Assembly (NCBI GenBank): GCA_017421145.1
Contig: JAFOTA010000047.1
Span: forward strand, 1 to 6,078
Direction: 5' to 3'
Length of the DNA: 6,078 bases
DNA from: Treponema sp.
GTDB taxonomy: Bacteria; Spirochaetota; Spirochaetia; Treponematales; Treponemataceae
In this document: positions 1 to 6,078 of the stretch, piece after piece
How positions within the stretch are numbered: the first letter of the stretch is position 1
How the letters are laid out: each line of letters opens with the position of its first letter
Made by a program: the position numbers and the translations under genes
Notes under the pieces: generated by a model
Database searches by the model: none
Told to the model about the DNA's origin: nothing
What the model saw: only the letters and a program-made list of their open reading frames with translations

Positions 1-2251
1 GGCTCACGGACTCGATTATTACCCTGTGCGGGCTGTCAATCTGTTTTCCGTCAACCGCGCCCATGGAGATTGTGAAGATTACGTTCGGATCCGTCGCATA
101 GTCCATTGAGAACGTGTGTTCGAAGATCTGGGATTCGCTTGTCACATCCAGAACGAGGGTTCCTGAATATGGAATCCAGTTGTCATCTCCCGAGCCGTCA
201 CGCTGGAGCGCCCACATTATCTTTCTGTCGATGTCTGATTTTGCTCCGAGCTTCACGCGGTACTTCTTTCCTTTTTCAAGCAGTATGCGGTTCTGTTTGA
301 GCTGAACCATCCAGTCGGAGTTTCCGGTTTTGTTGATTGAAACGATTGCCGCGTTGTTTGATGCAATCGCTTCGCTGTCCGCATTTTCGTGGCTGTAGAG
401 TTCCCATGCCGCAAGTCCGCTGTCAAATCCGCCGTTAAGCAGGATGGAATTTTCTTTTACAATCACGTTGTCGATGTAGACATCTGCACCTGGAACCGCC
501 GCAAAGAACTGGAGGGCAGCCTTGATCGGAAGCTCCGTTTTATAGACGAACTCGTAGTGTGCCGTCTTTTTTCCGAGCTTGATTGTTTTTTCAAAATCAG
601 CGAGCTTCACATTGATTGTGCTTGATTTTGAAGCGTGTGCATCGAATGAAAGGACAAGCTCCTTGTTTCCCGGAAGAGAAAGGTTTCTCTGGGTGACCGT
701 AACCGCATCATTTTCTACTTTTGATTTAGGCGTTGAAACTTTAAGTTCCCTCACACCCTTTTCGTTTGTAACCGACACATCCGCGCCCGCATTGTTTTCA
801 ATCTCCCAGAACTCAAGGCGGCCTTCACCTTCCTGGAACTGACCGTTGTGCACGAGATTTCCGTCGGGGAGGAATGACATGCCTGTTTTTGAAAGATCGA
901 CTTCACCGATTTTTTCAAGGACTATGTTCGAGATGTGTACCGCCGCAAGGCTTCCCTGTGAACCAAGGTTGTATTCAAGGCGTGCTTCGGCATCGGAATC
1001 ATCTTCCATGGTGAATTCCCATGAAAAATGCTGGGTGGTCGGATTGACCGTAACCTTTGTGTCCGGGAAGTAACGAATCCATCCTCTTTCCGGTGCGCTT
1101 ACTGTTGAGATGATCGTCCTTTCTTCATCTGCGCTTGCATCAAATGAATATCTGTAGATGTTGCCCTTTATCATTGGAACCGGACCCTGGACGACCTGAA
1201 CGGCATATTCAACAGGACCGTCGGAAACTGAATAAATGTTGAGCGTTCCGTCCTTCACGTCAATGCTTCCGTCTCCGCCCTGTGCGTTAAGGAACGTCCA
1301 TTTTTCGGCATCTTCTTTAATAAGGTTTGCGTCGCCTGAATCAACTACCACTGCCTTTGACGGCTTTTTTACATTGTCGTTGTAGTATTTTTTCTGATAG
1401 ACTTTCACATAATCAACGACCATCTGGGCATCCTCGTCGAATGTTGTCGTGTCATCAGGATATCCCGGCCAGTTACCGCCGACAGCGACATTGAAAATCA
1501 TGTAGAAGGGCTGGTCGAACGGAGCTGGATAAGTCACTTCACCGAATCCCGGCTTTTTTGTGTACCAGTCGTTGATTGTCTTGTATTTGATTCCGTCACA
1601 GTAAAGGCGCATTTCACCCGGATCCCATTCAAGAGCAAAAACATGGAATTCGTCTGCAAAGTTTCCGCTTGAAAGAGTGTATGTTCCCTGATCCTGTGAG
1701 TGCGGTTCTCCGAAGTGGAGCGTTCCGTAAAGAGTGTCCGTCTGGTGACCGAGCACTTCCATGATGTCGATTTCACCGCATTTAGGCCACTGACCGTAGA
1801 AGCTTTCATCGTCCGGCATCATCCAGAATGCGGGAAGATAGCCCTGTCCCTTCGGAACTTTAAGGCGTGCCTCGAATCTTCCGTATGTGAAGATGTGCTT
1901 TCCCTGTGTGTTGACGCGTCCTGATGTGTATGAGACCGTTCCGTCTCCGTTCACTTTTTTGAGCGGCTGGATTACAAGGTATCCGTCTTTTACGTAAGTG
2001 TTTTCCGCTGAATCGTCATAGGACTGAAGCTCATTGTTGACCCATCCCGGCTCGTGGAATTCATAGTTCCAGCTCTTAGTGTCCAGCTTGGTTCCATTGA
2101 AATCATCGGACCAAACAAGATCTGCCTCGGTATACTCAACCGGCCCGGTATCTCCTGATCCGCCGGAAACTTTTGCGCCCTGGTTTTTTGAGCACCCTGT
2201 CAACAAAGGTGCGGCCATCAGAGCCAATGCAGCAAGTTTTAAAACTTTCAT
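1..2251 (-). CDS. GH16 beta-glucanase (laminarinase-type) lipoprotein with C-terminal carbohydrate-binding modules, 3' end cut by window
   Basis: Reading the minus strand from ATG at 2251 gives 750 codons with no stop, open at the left edge. Residues 1-20 are a lipoprotein signal peptide: Lys at 2 and 5, a hydrophobic core, then the lipobox LTGC with Cys20 as the lipidation site. A short Gly/Ser linker follows. Residues about 45-287 are a GH16 catalytic domain with FTYGRFEARLKVP (121-133), PAFWMMP (140-146), the active site GEIDIMEVLG (E160 nucleophile, D162, E165 acid/base) and FNVAVGGNWPG (253-263). The ExDxxE spacing is the laminarinase/lichenase form, so it likely hydrolyses beta-1,3- or mixed-linkage glucans at the cell surface. 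Residues about 305-448, 460-600 and 601-750 look like three beta-sandwich CBM4/9-type modules. The third (NGGFDSGLAAWEL, 606-618) is nearly complete, so the stop is probably close beyond the window. GGAGG at 2257-2261 lies 5 nt before the ATG and supports the start. The GH16 call is firm. The exact substrate and CBM family are inferred. Confidence 0.93.
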   Translation of the reverse strand, partial: MKVLKLAALALMAAPLLTGCSKNQGAKVSGGSGDTGPVEYTEADLVWSDDFNGTKLDTKSWNYEFHEPGWVNNELQSYDDSAENTYVKDGYLVIQPLKKVNGDGTVSYTSGRVNTQGKHIFTYGRFEARLKVPKGQGYLPAFWMMPDDESFYGQWPKCGEIDIMEVLGHQTDTLYGTLHFGEPHSQDQGTYTLSSGNFADEFHVFALEWDPGEMRLYCDGIKYKTINDWYTKKPGFGEVTYPAPFDQPFYMIFNVAVGGNWPGYPDDTTTFDEDAQMVVDYVKVYQKKYYNDNVKKPSKAVVVDSGDANLIKEDAEKWTFLNAQGGDGSIDVKDGTLNIYSVSDGPVEYAVQVVQGPVPMIKGNIYRYSFDASADEERTIISTVSAPERGWIRYFPDTKVTVNPTTQHFSWEFTMEDDSDAEARLEYNLGSQGSLAAVHISNIVLEKIGEVDLSKTGMSFLPDGNLVHNGQFQEGEGRLEFWEIENNAGADVSVTNEKGVRELKVSTPKSKVENDAVTVTQRNLSLPGNKELVLSFDAHASKSSTINVKLADFEKTIKLGKKTAHYEFVYKTELPIKAALQFFAAVPGADVYIDNVIVKENSILLNGGFDSGLAAWELYSHENADSEAIASNNAAIVSINKTGNSDWMVQLKQNRILLEKGKKYRVKLGAKSDIDRKIMWALQRDGSGDDNWIPYSGTLVLDVTSESQIFEHTFSMDYATDPNVIFTISMGAVDGKQIDSPHRVIIESVS

Positions 2252-2479
2252 ATCCGCCTCCAAAATAGATGACATCGCTAGTAATACAGAAGTCTAATTT
2301 CCTGTCTTGTAGAAATTATCACGCGGATTTTGCAGAAAAATATTAAATTCCTGCTGAAAATTCTAAAATCGTGTCATAAAGTCAGCGGACGGCCGCCTAA
2401 AAAGATATGCCCTTTATAAAAACTTTTTTTCTGCCGATATTTGTTAAAGATATCCTATTTTTTGGGGTCATAATAGCAA
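2252..2479. other. Divergent intergenic region (228 bp) between the glucanase and the membrane-protein operon
   Basis: No convincing coding sequence lies here. It must hold the 5' ends of both divergent transcripts. It contains a glucanase Shine-Dalgarno (GGAGG on the minus strand, 2257-2261), a possible minus-strand -10 (GATAAT, plus-strand 2315-2320) without a good -35, a small GC-rich inverted repeat (GCGG/CCGC around 2385-2396) and a direct repeat AAAGATAT at 2401-2408 and 2446-2453. None of these is strong enough to name a promoter or operator. The right half is AT-rich with T runs at 2424-2430 and 2458-2464. Confidence 0.6.
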
Positions 2480-3466
2480 ATGAAACAAGAAGCTTCTATA
2501 AAAACGGCTGTCAGAATCATTCTTCTCTATCTTTTTGTGCTGATTTTGGGAACTGCAGCGTGTGCGGCGATTTATACCGTCTATTCTCTGTGCAAAAATA
2601 TGATAGCCGGAGGCGGGCTTAAAGTTTTTAACCTCAATTATTTTTTGAACGGCGTGAACATGTTCGAACCCTTGGTCGTCATAGCCAGCGGCGTGGTCAT
2701 GTGCATGTACCTTATCCGCTATTCGATACGCAAGGTTCTGCCTTTTAACGTTTTTGTGATTGCCTATATTGCAGCGTGGGCTTTTCTTGTGCCGCTCAAT
2801 TTTACGCTTCTTTCAAATCTGTCAACCAAAGCGAATCAGCCGCCGGAAGCAAAGCATCCGCTTACCACTGATTATTTCCGCACTGGAAAGACAGGCTCGA
2901 TTTTTTATTATTCTTCCATCGAAAATGAAAATCTTGCGGACGGAATCTGCATCAATGAAGAAGGCGAGACCGCATATACTTTCAGCGACGTGGCTATTCC
3001 TGAAAACAAAGGCTATTCCGACAGCCTGATCCACAAATCCATAGGAATGCCGAAACTTATCGACATAATCGCTTCATGGGTAAAAATGTTCCTGAGCATC
3101 GCACGTCAGGCATGGGAATCGGGGCTTTTCAGCTGGATTTGTTTTGCCTCGATCGGATTGGCCCTTGCATCGGTTGCCGGACTGTGCTTTGTGTCCAAGT
3201 GGAGGATGGTGAACGTCGTTTCCGTCTGTACCGCAACTTTGGGAATTCTTGTGCTTAACATAATGGCATATACAAATTCATTCCTTGATCCGGCGAAAGT
3301 TTTTTTGGAGGGAGCCATGACGAATGTCCCGATAAAAAATCCTCTTATCGTTTTGATGAATGTTCTTGTGTTCGTTGTTTTCTCTGTTCTCGGATTTATC
3401 GTTCATAGAAAACGCCGTCAGGAAGACAGATTGAATGACATGCCTTATGGAAAGGAGTTCGCATGA
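2480..3466 (+). CDS. Six-helix membrane protein, probable reduced LptF/LptG-like partner subunit
   Basis: 328 residues. Hydrophobic segments lie at about 11-36, 62-81, 89-112, 216-237, 244-264 and 287-307. Residues 113-215 lie between TM3 and TM4, and the C-terminal tail HRKRRQ (309-314) is basic, so N- and C-termini are predicted inside and the central part outside. This 3 + domain + 3 order is that of LptF/LptG permeases. The central part has a short beta-rich stretch (about 135-175, e.g. GSIFYYSSIEN, ADGICINEEG) that could be a remnant jellyroll, then an amphipathic stretch (190-212). It overlaps the next gene, a clearer LptF/G-like protein, by 4 bp, which suggests a heteromeric complex. 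The start is fixed because TAA and TAG sit in frame at 2471-2476. No good Shine-Dalgarno precedes it; GGGG at 2464-2467 is 12 nt away. The loop between TM2 and TM3 is only about 8 residues, with no coupling-helix-like Glu. The gene is certain. The family assignment rests mainly on topology and neighbour, so it could be an unrelated membrane protein. Confidence 0.85.
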   Translation: MKQEASIKTAVRIILLYLFVLILGTAACAAIYTVYSLCKNMIAGGGLKVFNLNYFLNGVNMFEPLVVIASGVVMCMYLIRYSIRKVLPFNVFVIAYIAAWAFLVPLNFTLLSNLSTKANQPPEAKHPLTTDYFRTGKTGSIFYYSSIENENLADGICINEEGETAYTFSDVAIPENKGYSDSLIHKSIGMPKLIDIIASWVKMFLSIARQAWESGLFSWICFASIGLALASVAGLCFVSKWRMVNVVSVCTATLGILVLNIMAYTNSFLDPAKVFLEGAMTNVPIKNPLIVLMNVLVFVVFSVLGFIVHRKRRQEDRLNDMPYGKEFA

Positions 3467-5427
3467 AAAAGACTCTGCCTACGTTCATAGTTTATACGCT
3501 CATGATTTTTGCCATTTGTATGGCAGTTACGTTTTGCTATCAAGTTCTTCCGCCCCTTAATCCGGGAGATGAGAATAATTTCAAATTTATCCGCGGGCTT
3601 TATTGGTTCGTGCTTTTTCTGCCTGCCGTCCTTGTAAGCGGATTTGCAATCGGCTGTTCGATAGCATGGAAAAATGAAACGGTCGGTTCCAAAAAAAGGT
3701 TTTCCGAAGGAATGTTCGTGCGTTTCGGCGGAGTGATTCTCCTTGCGCTTGCCATAACGCTGGTTCTTTCACTGACTCATGAAGTGATTTGTCCGGGCGT
3801 AATAAAAAAATACAACACCCTCGTCAACGGACCTGCTGAACTTGCATCTGCAAAAGCCGCCGCAAAAGATCTTTTGAATTCCAGCACGCCGGAACATGCA
3901 TATCCAAGTGCATTGCGCGCATATAGAATCTGCCCGACCGATGAAGAAGCCTCCGCACTTTTGAAGCAGGCAAAGGATGCAATGGATTTGGCCTATGACC
4001 GCTCGCTTTATGATACGGGCAGAAAAACTGCCGTCAACATAAACGAAGCCATGCCCCTGCACACGGAAGATTTGAATCACACTGCCGTTGAAATGCTTGA
4101 AAAATCAAATGAGGCAGCCGCTCAAAAAGATTGGTACGGCGCTCACTATTGGGCAACCCTTGCAATAAAAGCCTCCGACGGTGTTGATGCCATAATGCAG
4201 GATGCAAAGATGGCCGCTGCAAATGCATGGAACGAGCTGAAAAATCCTTCCGGGTTCGACACAAACGAAAGCTACGATTTTTATACAAGAAAAATGCAGG
4301 CATACAATGCGCTTCAGGCAGGAAATCCCAGCGACAATCTGAAGGCATATTATATATTGAAAGATTTGAGCGAAAATGGTCATGAAGATTCTCCTGATGT
4401 CGTGCGTTTTCTTGCGCTTGCACAGGAAGCCGTTGAAAATGAATATTTCTTCATCGACGAAACCGAGAACATCGAAAAGCTCAAGGATTTCAAGGACATT
4501 TATTTTGCGCTTAGCGACAGTGCTACAGGAACAAAAAATGTCTACTATATAAAAGGCATCATGGATTCAGTTGATGACGGAAGAAGCGTGCGTTACCTTG
4601 AAGGCTTGACCGTGGCCACTTTCTCAAAAAGCGGAAAGTTCATACGCTCAATGTATGCGCCGATTGCAAAAGTCATTTCGCAGTCTGTCTCTTCGTTTGA
4701 TAAAGAAACCATTTCTCAAAAAGGAATGTCCGAAAGCTGGAAAAACGTTCCTTTCATAATGTTACAGGCAGTTGACAGAACAACTTCTGGCATAGTTGCA
4801 AAACCGGTTTATTCATATACACAGACGAATCTTCCCAAGGAGATTTTGGATGCTGAAGGAATGTCATCTTCAAAATTGTATGCAGATCCTTTTGAAAATG
4901 ATGCCGGAATCAATCTGGATGATCCGTATGACACGTTGAGGTCAAGCGTAACGCGCCGTCTGCCTGAAACACGGACTATGGTTCTTTCCATGCCTTATGA
5001 TGATTTTATTGCCGTAAACAAAGCCGGTGACGGTCCTGAGGGAATGGATTTGATTACGCTTTCACAATTCATAAACAAATCTGCTTCCTATGGATTTTCA
5101 CGCGAAGTTTTTTATAAGGACTTTTTGGGACGCACGCTCTATCCGCTCTTTTTGCTCGGCCTGATGATTTTCTGCGCCACGATCGGATGGAACTACAGGA
5201 TTGAAGGCGGTGACAACATTCAGTTCAAATTCCGCTGGATTTTCCTTGTCCCGATTTCCGGTGTCATTGCATATTTCTTCCTGGAATTTGCAAACTATGT
5301 CTACAACATGCTGAATTATGTGATTGCCGGTGCATGCGGAAAGGGTGCGTTTGCGGTTGCTTCAATAATCTATGTCGTAATGCTGATTGTGTTCTCTGCG
5401 AATTTCCTTTCACGTCACGACAAATAG
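3463..5427 (+). CDS. LptF/LptG (YjgP/YjgQ)-like permease with a large TPR-like periplasmic insertion
   Basis: 654 residues, against roughly 350-400 for usual LptF/G. TM1-3 lie at about 8-29, 45-68 and 88-106, and TM4-6 at about 556-577, 591-612 and 626-647. The TM2-TM3 loop (69-87) carries K70, E72, K77, K78, R79 and R87. Its WKNET start matches the place where LptF/G keep a conserved Glu in the coupling helix that contacts LptB. THEVICPG (105-112) resembles the LptF/G segment leaving TM3. Residues about 125-330 are Ala-rich helical hairpins of TPR type (e.g. AAAQKDWYGAHYWATLAIKA, 218-237). Residues about 358-520 hold beta-rich, jellyroll-like sequence (VYYIKGIMDS, LEGLTVATFSKSGKFIRS). Residues 528-577 (MDLITLSQFI, SYGFSREVFYKDFLGRTLYPLF) match the conserved LptF/G run into TM4. 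Likely role: inner-membrane half of an Lpt-like envelope lipid exporter driven by an LptB ATPase encoded elsewhere. AAAGGAG (3451-3457) lies 5 nt before ATG, and the start overlaps the upstream stop (ATGA). The family call comes from motif memory and topology, not a search. Confidence 0.88.
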   Translation: MKKTLPTFIVYTLMIFAICMAVTFCYQVLPPLNPGDENNFKFIRGLYWFVLFLPAVLVSGFAIGCSIAWKNETVGSKKRFSEGMFVRFGGVILLALAITLVLSLTHEVICPGVIKKYNTLVNGPAELASAKAAAKDLLNSSTPEHAYPSALRAYRICPTDEEASALLKQAKDAMDLAYDRSLYDTGRKTAVNINEAMPLHTEDLNHTAVEMLEKSNEAAAQKDWYGAHYWATLAIKASDGVDAIMQDAKMAAANAWNELKNPSGFDTNESYDFYTRKMQAYNALQAGNPSDNLKAYYILKDLSENGHEDSPDVVRFLALAQEAVENEYFFIDETENIEKLKDFKDIYFALSDSATGTKNVYYIKGIMDSVDDGRSVRYLEGLTVATFSKSGKFIRSMYAPIAKVISQSVSSFDKETISQKGMSESWKNVPFIMLQAVDRTTSGIVAKPVYSYTQTNLPKEILDAEGMSSSKLYADPFENDAGINLDDPYDTLRSSVTRRLPETRTMVLSMPYDDFIAVNKAGDGPEGMDLITLSQFINKSASYGFSREVFYKDFLGRTLYPLFLLGLMIFCATIGWNYRIEGGDNIQFKFRWIFLVPISGVIAYFFLEFANYVYNMLNYVIAGACGKGAFAVASIIYVVMLIVFSANFLSRHDK

Positions 5428-5489
5428 GATCGGCTTAAAAAAAAACTTATAAATAAAAGGCAGAATTTTGCCGATAAATTTCATGAAGG

Positions 5490-5511
5490 ATGGCAGTTGT
5501 GCTGCTGCCAT
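5490..5511 (+). repeat. Perfect 7-bp hairpin (ATGGCAG / CTGCCAT) ahead of the small gene
   Basis: The arms at 5490-5496 and 5505-5511 are perfectly complementary, with an 8-nt loop and one more possible G-U pair inside. A run of six T (5523-5528) follows 11 nt later and the Shine-Dalgarno of the next gene starts at 5533. The gap to the T run is too long for a standard intrinsic terminator, so it may be a leader structure, an mRNA end protecting the small gene, or a weak terminator of the permease operon. Confidence 0.45.
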
Positions 5512-5532
5512 ATCGTGTAACGTTTTTTATAC

Positions 5533-5539
5533 AAGGAGG
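5533..5539 (+). promoter_or_regulatory. Ribosome binding site deciding the start at 5546
   Basis: AAGGAGG lies 6 nt before ATG at 5546, a near-perfect Shine-Dalgarno at good spacing. It supports 5546 rather than the in-frame codon at 5468, which would add 26 Cys-rich, unlikely residues encoded across the hairpin. Confidence 0.85.
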
Positions 5540-5545
5540 TGCTTT

Positions 5546-5935
5546 ATGTACACAAAAGATATTTCTTTGAATGCATCAACTTATAAGACCGTTTTTACAT
5601 CAGCATCTGGTAGTCTTCATGTTCCTGTTAAGAACAGCGTTGCGGTTTACACTCAGTTTGAACACGTGAAAGGTACTCCGGCCGCAAAAGGTGAAGCAGG
5701 AGTTTCTGTAAGTAGAATCCGTTTATTGAACACTTTGATTGACAAATTGGTTTCTATGAAAAAAGACGTGCCGGAACAGAAAGAATTGGAATCCGCTGAT
5801 GAGTTCAGTATTGACAGCATGATTTTCACATGTCAAAAGCAGATTAAAACTTCTTTTGCCGCTTCGGGGCCTGCAACTTATGGTCTGGCGGGATTAATGC
5901 CTGAACCGGGTGCTGTGTTCGACATTTCGGCATGA
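5546..5935 (+). CDS. Small soluble protein of unknown function (129 residues)
   Basis: The protein is 129 residues with no signal peptide or membrane segment, so it is predicted to be cytoplasmic. I do not recognise a named family. The N-terminal third (about 1-40) is beta-prone, with hydroxy residues (ASTYKTVFTSASGSLHVPV). Residues about 52-74 form a likely amphipathic helix (VSVSRIRLLNTLIDKLVSMK) with regular Leu/Ile spacing. A charged stretch with KKDVPEQKELES follows at 72-84, and the C-terminus is Gly/Ala/Pro-rich, ending GAVFDISA. There is one Cys (about residue 96) and no obvious catalytic motif or metal site. The strong Shine-Dalgarno and the following terminator suggest a well-expressed gene with a defined 3' end. 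A regulatory or structural role is possible, but nothing in the sequence fixes it. It may be a lineage-specific conserved protein of spirochaetes; that is an impression, not a search result. Confidence 0.85.
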   Translation: MYTKDISLNASTYKTVFTSASGSLHVPVKNSVAVYTQFEHVKGTPAAKGEAGVSVSRIRLLNTLIDKLVSMKKDVPEQKELESADEFSIDSMIFTCQKQIKTSFAASGPATYGLAGLMPEPGAVFDISA

Positions 5936-5956
5936 TATTGGGATGTGTTCGCATTT

Positions 5957-5997
5957 AAGGAGCCACTGGTTAGTATAATCGGTGGTTCTTTAATTTT
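5957..5997 (+). terminator. Rho-independent terminator after the 129-residue protein
   Basis: A 12-bp stem, AAGGAGCCACTG (5957-5968) with CGGTGGTTCTTT (5980-5991), has three G-U pairs and an 11-nt loop, and runs into a T-rich tail (TTTAATTTT, 5989-5997). It starts 21 nt after the TGA stop. The G-U pairs fall so that the stem forms in plus-strand RNA, as expected for this gene's orientation. Confidence 0.85.
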
Positions 5998-6001
5998 GTG
6001 G

Positions 6002-6021
6002 ACTGATTCAAAAAAATCAGT
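6002..6021 (+). repeat. Short perfect hairpin (ACTGATT / AATCAGT) before the next start codon
   Basis: The 7-bp arms at 6002-6008 and 6015-6021 enclose a CAAAAA loop and are followed by only two more T before CG. It sits between the terminator and the start codon at 6042. It could be a back-up terminator or a 5' leader hairpin of the next gene. The small, AT-rich stem makes chance possible. Confidence 0.4.
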
Positions 6022-6041
6022 TTCGTCGCAGGATTTAGCTT

Positions 6042-6078
6042 ATGGAATTTTTGAGAGAGAATCAGATTTCTATTATCA
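6042..6078 (+). CDS. Start of a further gene, cut by the right edge (12 codons)
   Basis: ATG at 6042 opens a frame reading MEFLRENQISII to the window end. A CAGGA element (6029-6033) lies 8 nt before it, a moderate Shine-Dalgarno. The position after a terminator and in the same direction is what a new transcription unit would show. The residues hint at a short N-terminal tail leading into a hydrophobic segment, but there is too little to assign a product. Confidence 0.5.
   Translation, partial: MEFLRENQISII

Larger units (their letters stand above)
5428..5545 (+). other. Leader/intergenic region with inverted repeats upstream of the 129-residue protein
   Basis: This 118-nt gap holds a run of nine A (5437-5445), an outer inverted repeat ATCGGC (5429-5434) / GCCGAT (5470-5475) enclosing a short GGCA/TGCC hairpin (5459-5472), and a stronger hairpin at 5490-5511. 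No convincing -35/-10 pair was found, so it is open whether the next gene has its own promoter or is read through from the permease operon. Confidence 0.5.

Noticed and set aside
106..1073. Plus-strand open frames of 60-90 codons opposite the glucanase (e.g. 106-300, 389-625, 579-842, 846-1073)
   Set aside because: They are antisense to a continuous 750-codon frame with an intact GH16 fold and binding modules. They lack ribosome sites and recognisable protein features.
1534..1809. Minus-strand frame of 91 codons inside the glucanase
   Set aside because: It lies on the same strand but in another frame across the GH16 catalytic domain. Its sequence has no protein-like pattern.
2315..2320. GATAAT on the minus strand as a glucanase -10 box
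   Set aside because: No TTGACA-like element lies 16-18 nt upstream and there is no extended -10, so it is too weak to call in an AT-rich region.
2385..2396. GC-rich inverted repeat as a terminator or operator
   Set aside because: The stem is only 4 bp, has no T tract, and lies between two divergent starts where no terminator is expected.
2401..2453. AAAGATAT direct repeats as regulator sites
   Set aside because: There are only two 8-bp AT-rich copies 45 bp apart, which is easily chance.
3463..3466. ATGA overlap as a frameshift or fusion of the two membrane proteins
   Set aside because: Each frame has its own full set of helices, and the second has a strong ribosome site, so this is ordinary coupled translation.
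3769..4423. Minus-strand frames of 92-129 codons opposite the permease gene
   Set aside because: They overlap each other and the well-supported 654-codon gene, and they are Cys/His/Arg-rich shadows without good start sites.
5468..5545. Longer N-terminus for the small protein starting at 5468
   Set aside because: The extension has no ribosome site and an unlikely composition, and it crosses the hairpin. The start at 5546 has AAGGAGG at ideal spacing.

Overview
The window looks like a Gram-negative, diderm bacterium that uses plant or fungal glucans. It fits best with a gut or rumen spirochaete of the Treponema type, judged from the protein style, the lipoprotein glucanase and the reduced Lpt-like permease pair. 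This assignment comes from protein appearance only, because there is no rRNA or marker gene here.

Layout: (1) Positions 1-2251, minus strand, hold almost all of a secreted lipoprotein of glycoside hydrolase family 16 (laminarinase / beta-1,3(1,3-1,4)-glucanase type). It has an intact EIDIME active site followed by about three beta-sandwich carbohydrate-binding modules; its C-terminus runs off the left edge. (2) Positions 2252-2479 are a divergent intergenic region. (3) Positions 2480-5427, plus strand, hold two membrane-protein genes that overlap by 4 bp (ATGA). Both read as three N-terminal helices, an extracytoplasmic domain, and three C-terminal helices, which is the LptF/LptG (YjgP/YjgQ) layout. 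The second protein has recognisable LptF/G-like sequence at both ends but is nearly twice the normal length, because a TPR-like helical block of about 200 residues lies between TM3 and the presumed jellyroll. The first protein is short, has a very small periplasmic domain and lacks the usual loop between TM2 and TM3. (4) Positions 5428-5545 are a leader with hairpins. (5) Positions 5546-5935 encode a 129-residue soluble protein of unknown function, followed by a clear Rho-independent terminator at 5957-5997. (6) A further short hairpin lies at 6002-6021, and the first 12 codons of another gene begin at 6042.

How they work together: the two membrane proteins probably form one complex, an Lpt-like B2FG exporter whose LptB-type ATPase is encoded elsewhere. 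The glucanase is transcribed divergently and shows no sequence link to that complex. The most interesting item is the asymmetric Lpt-like pair with its TPR-like insertion. No CRISPR array, tRNA, rRNA, insertion sequence or phage gene was seen.
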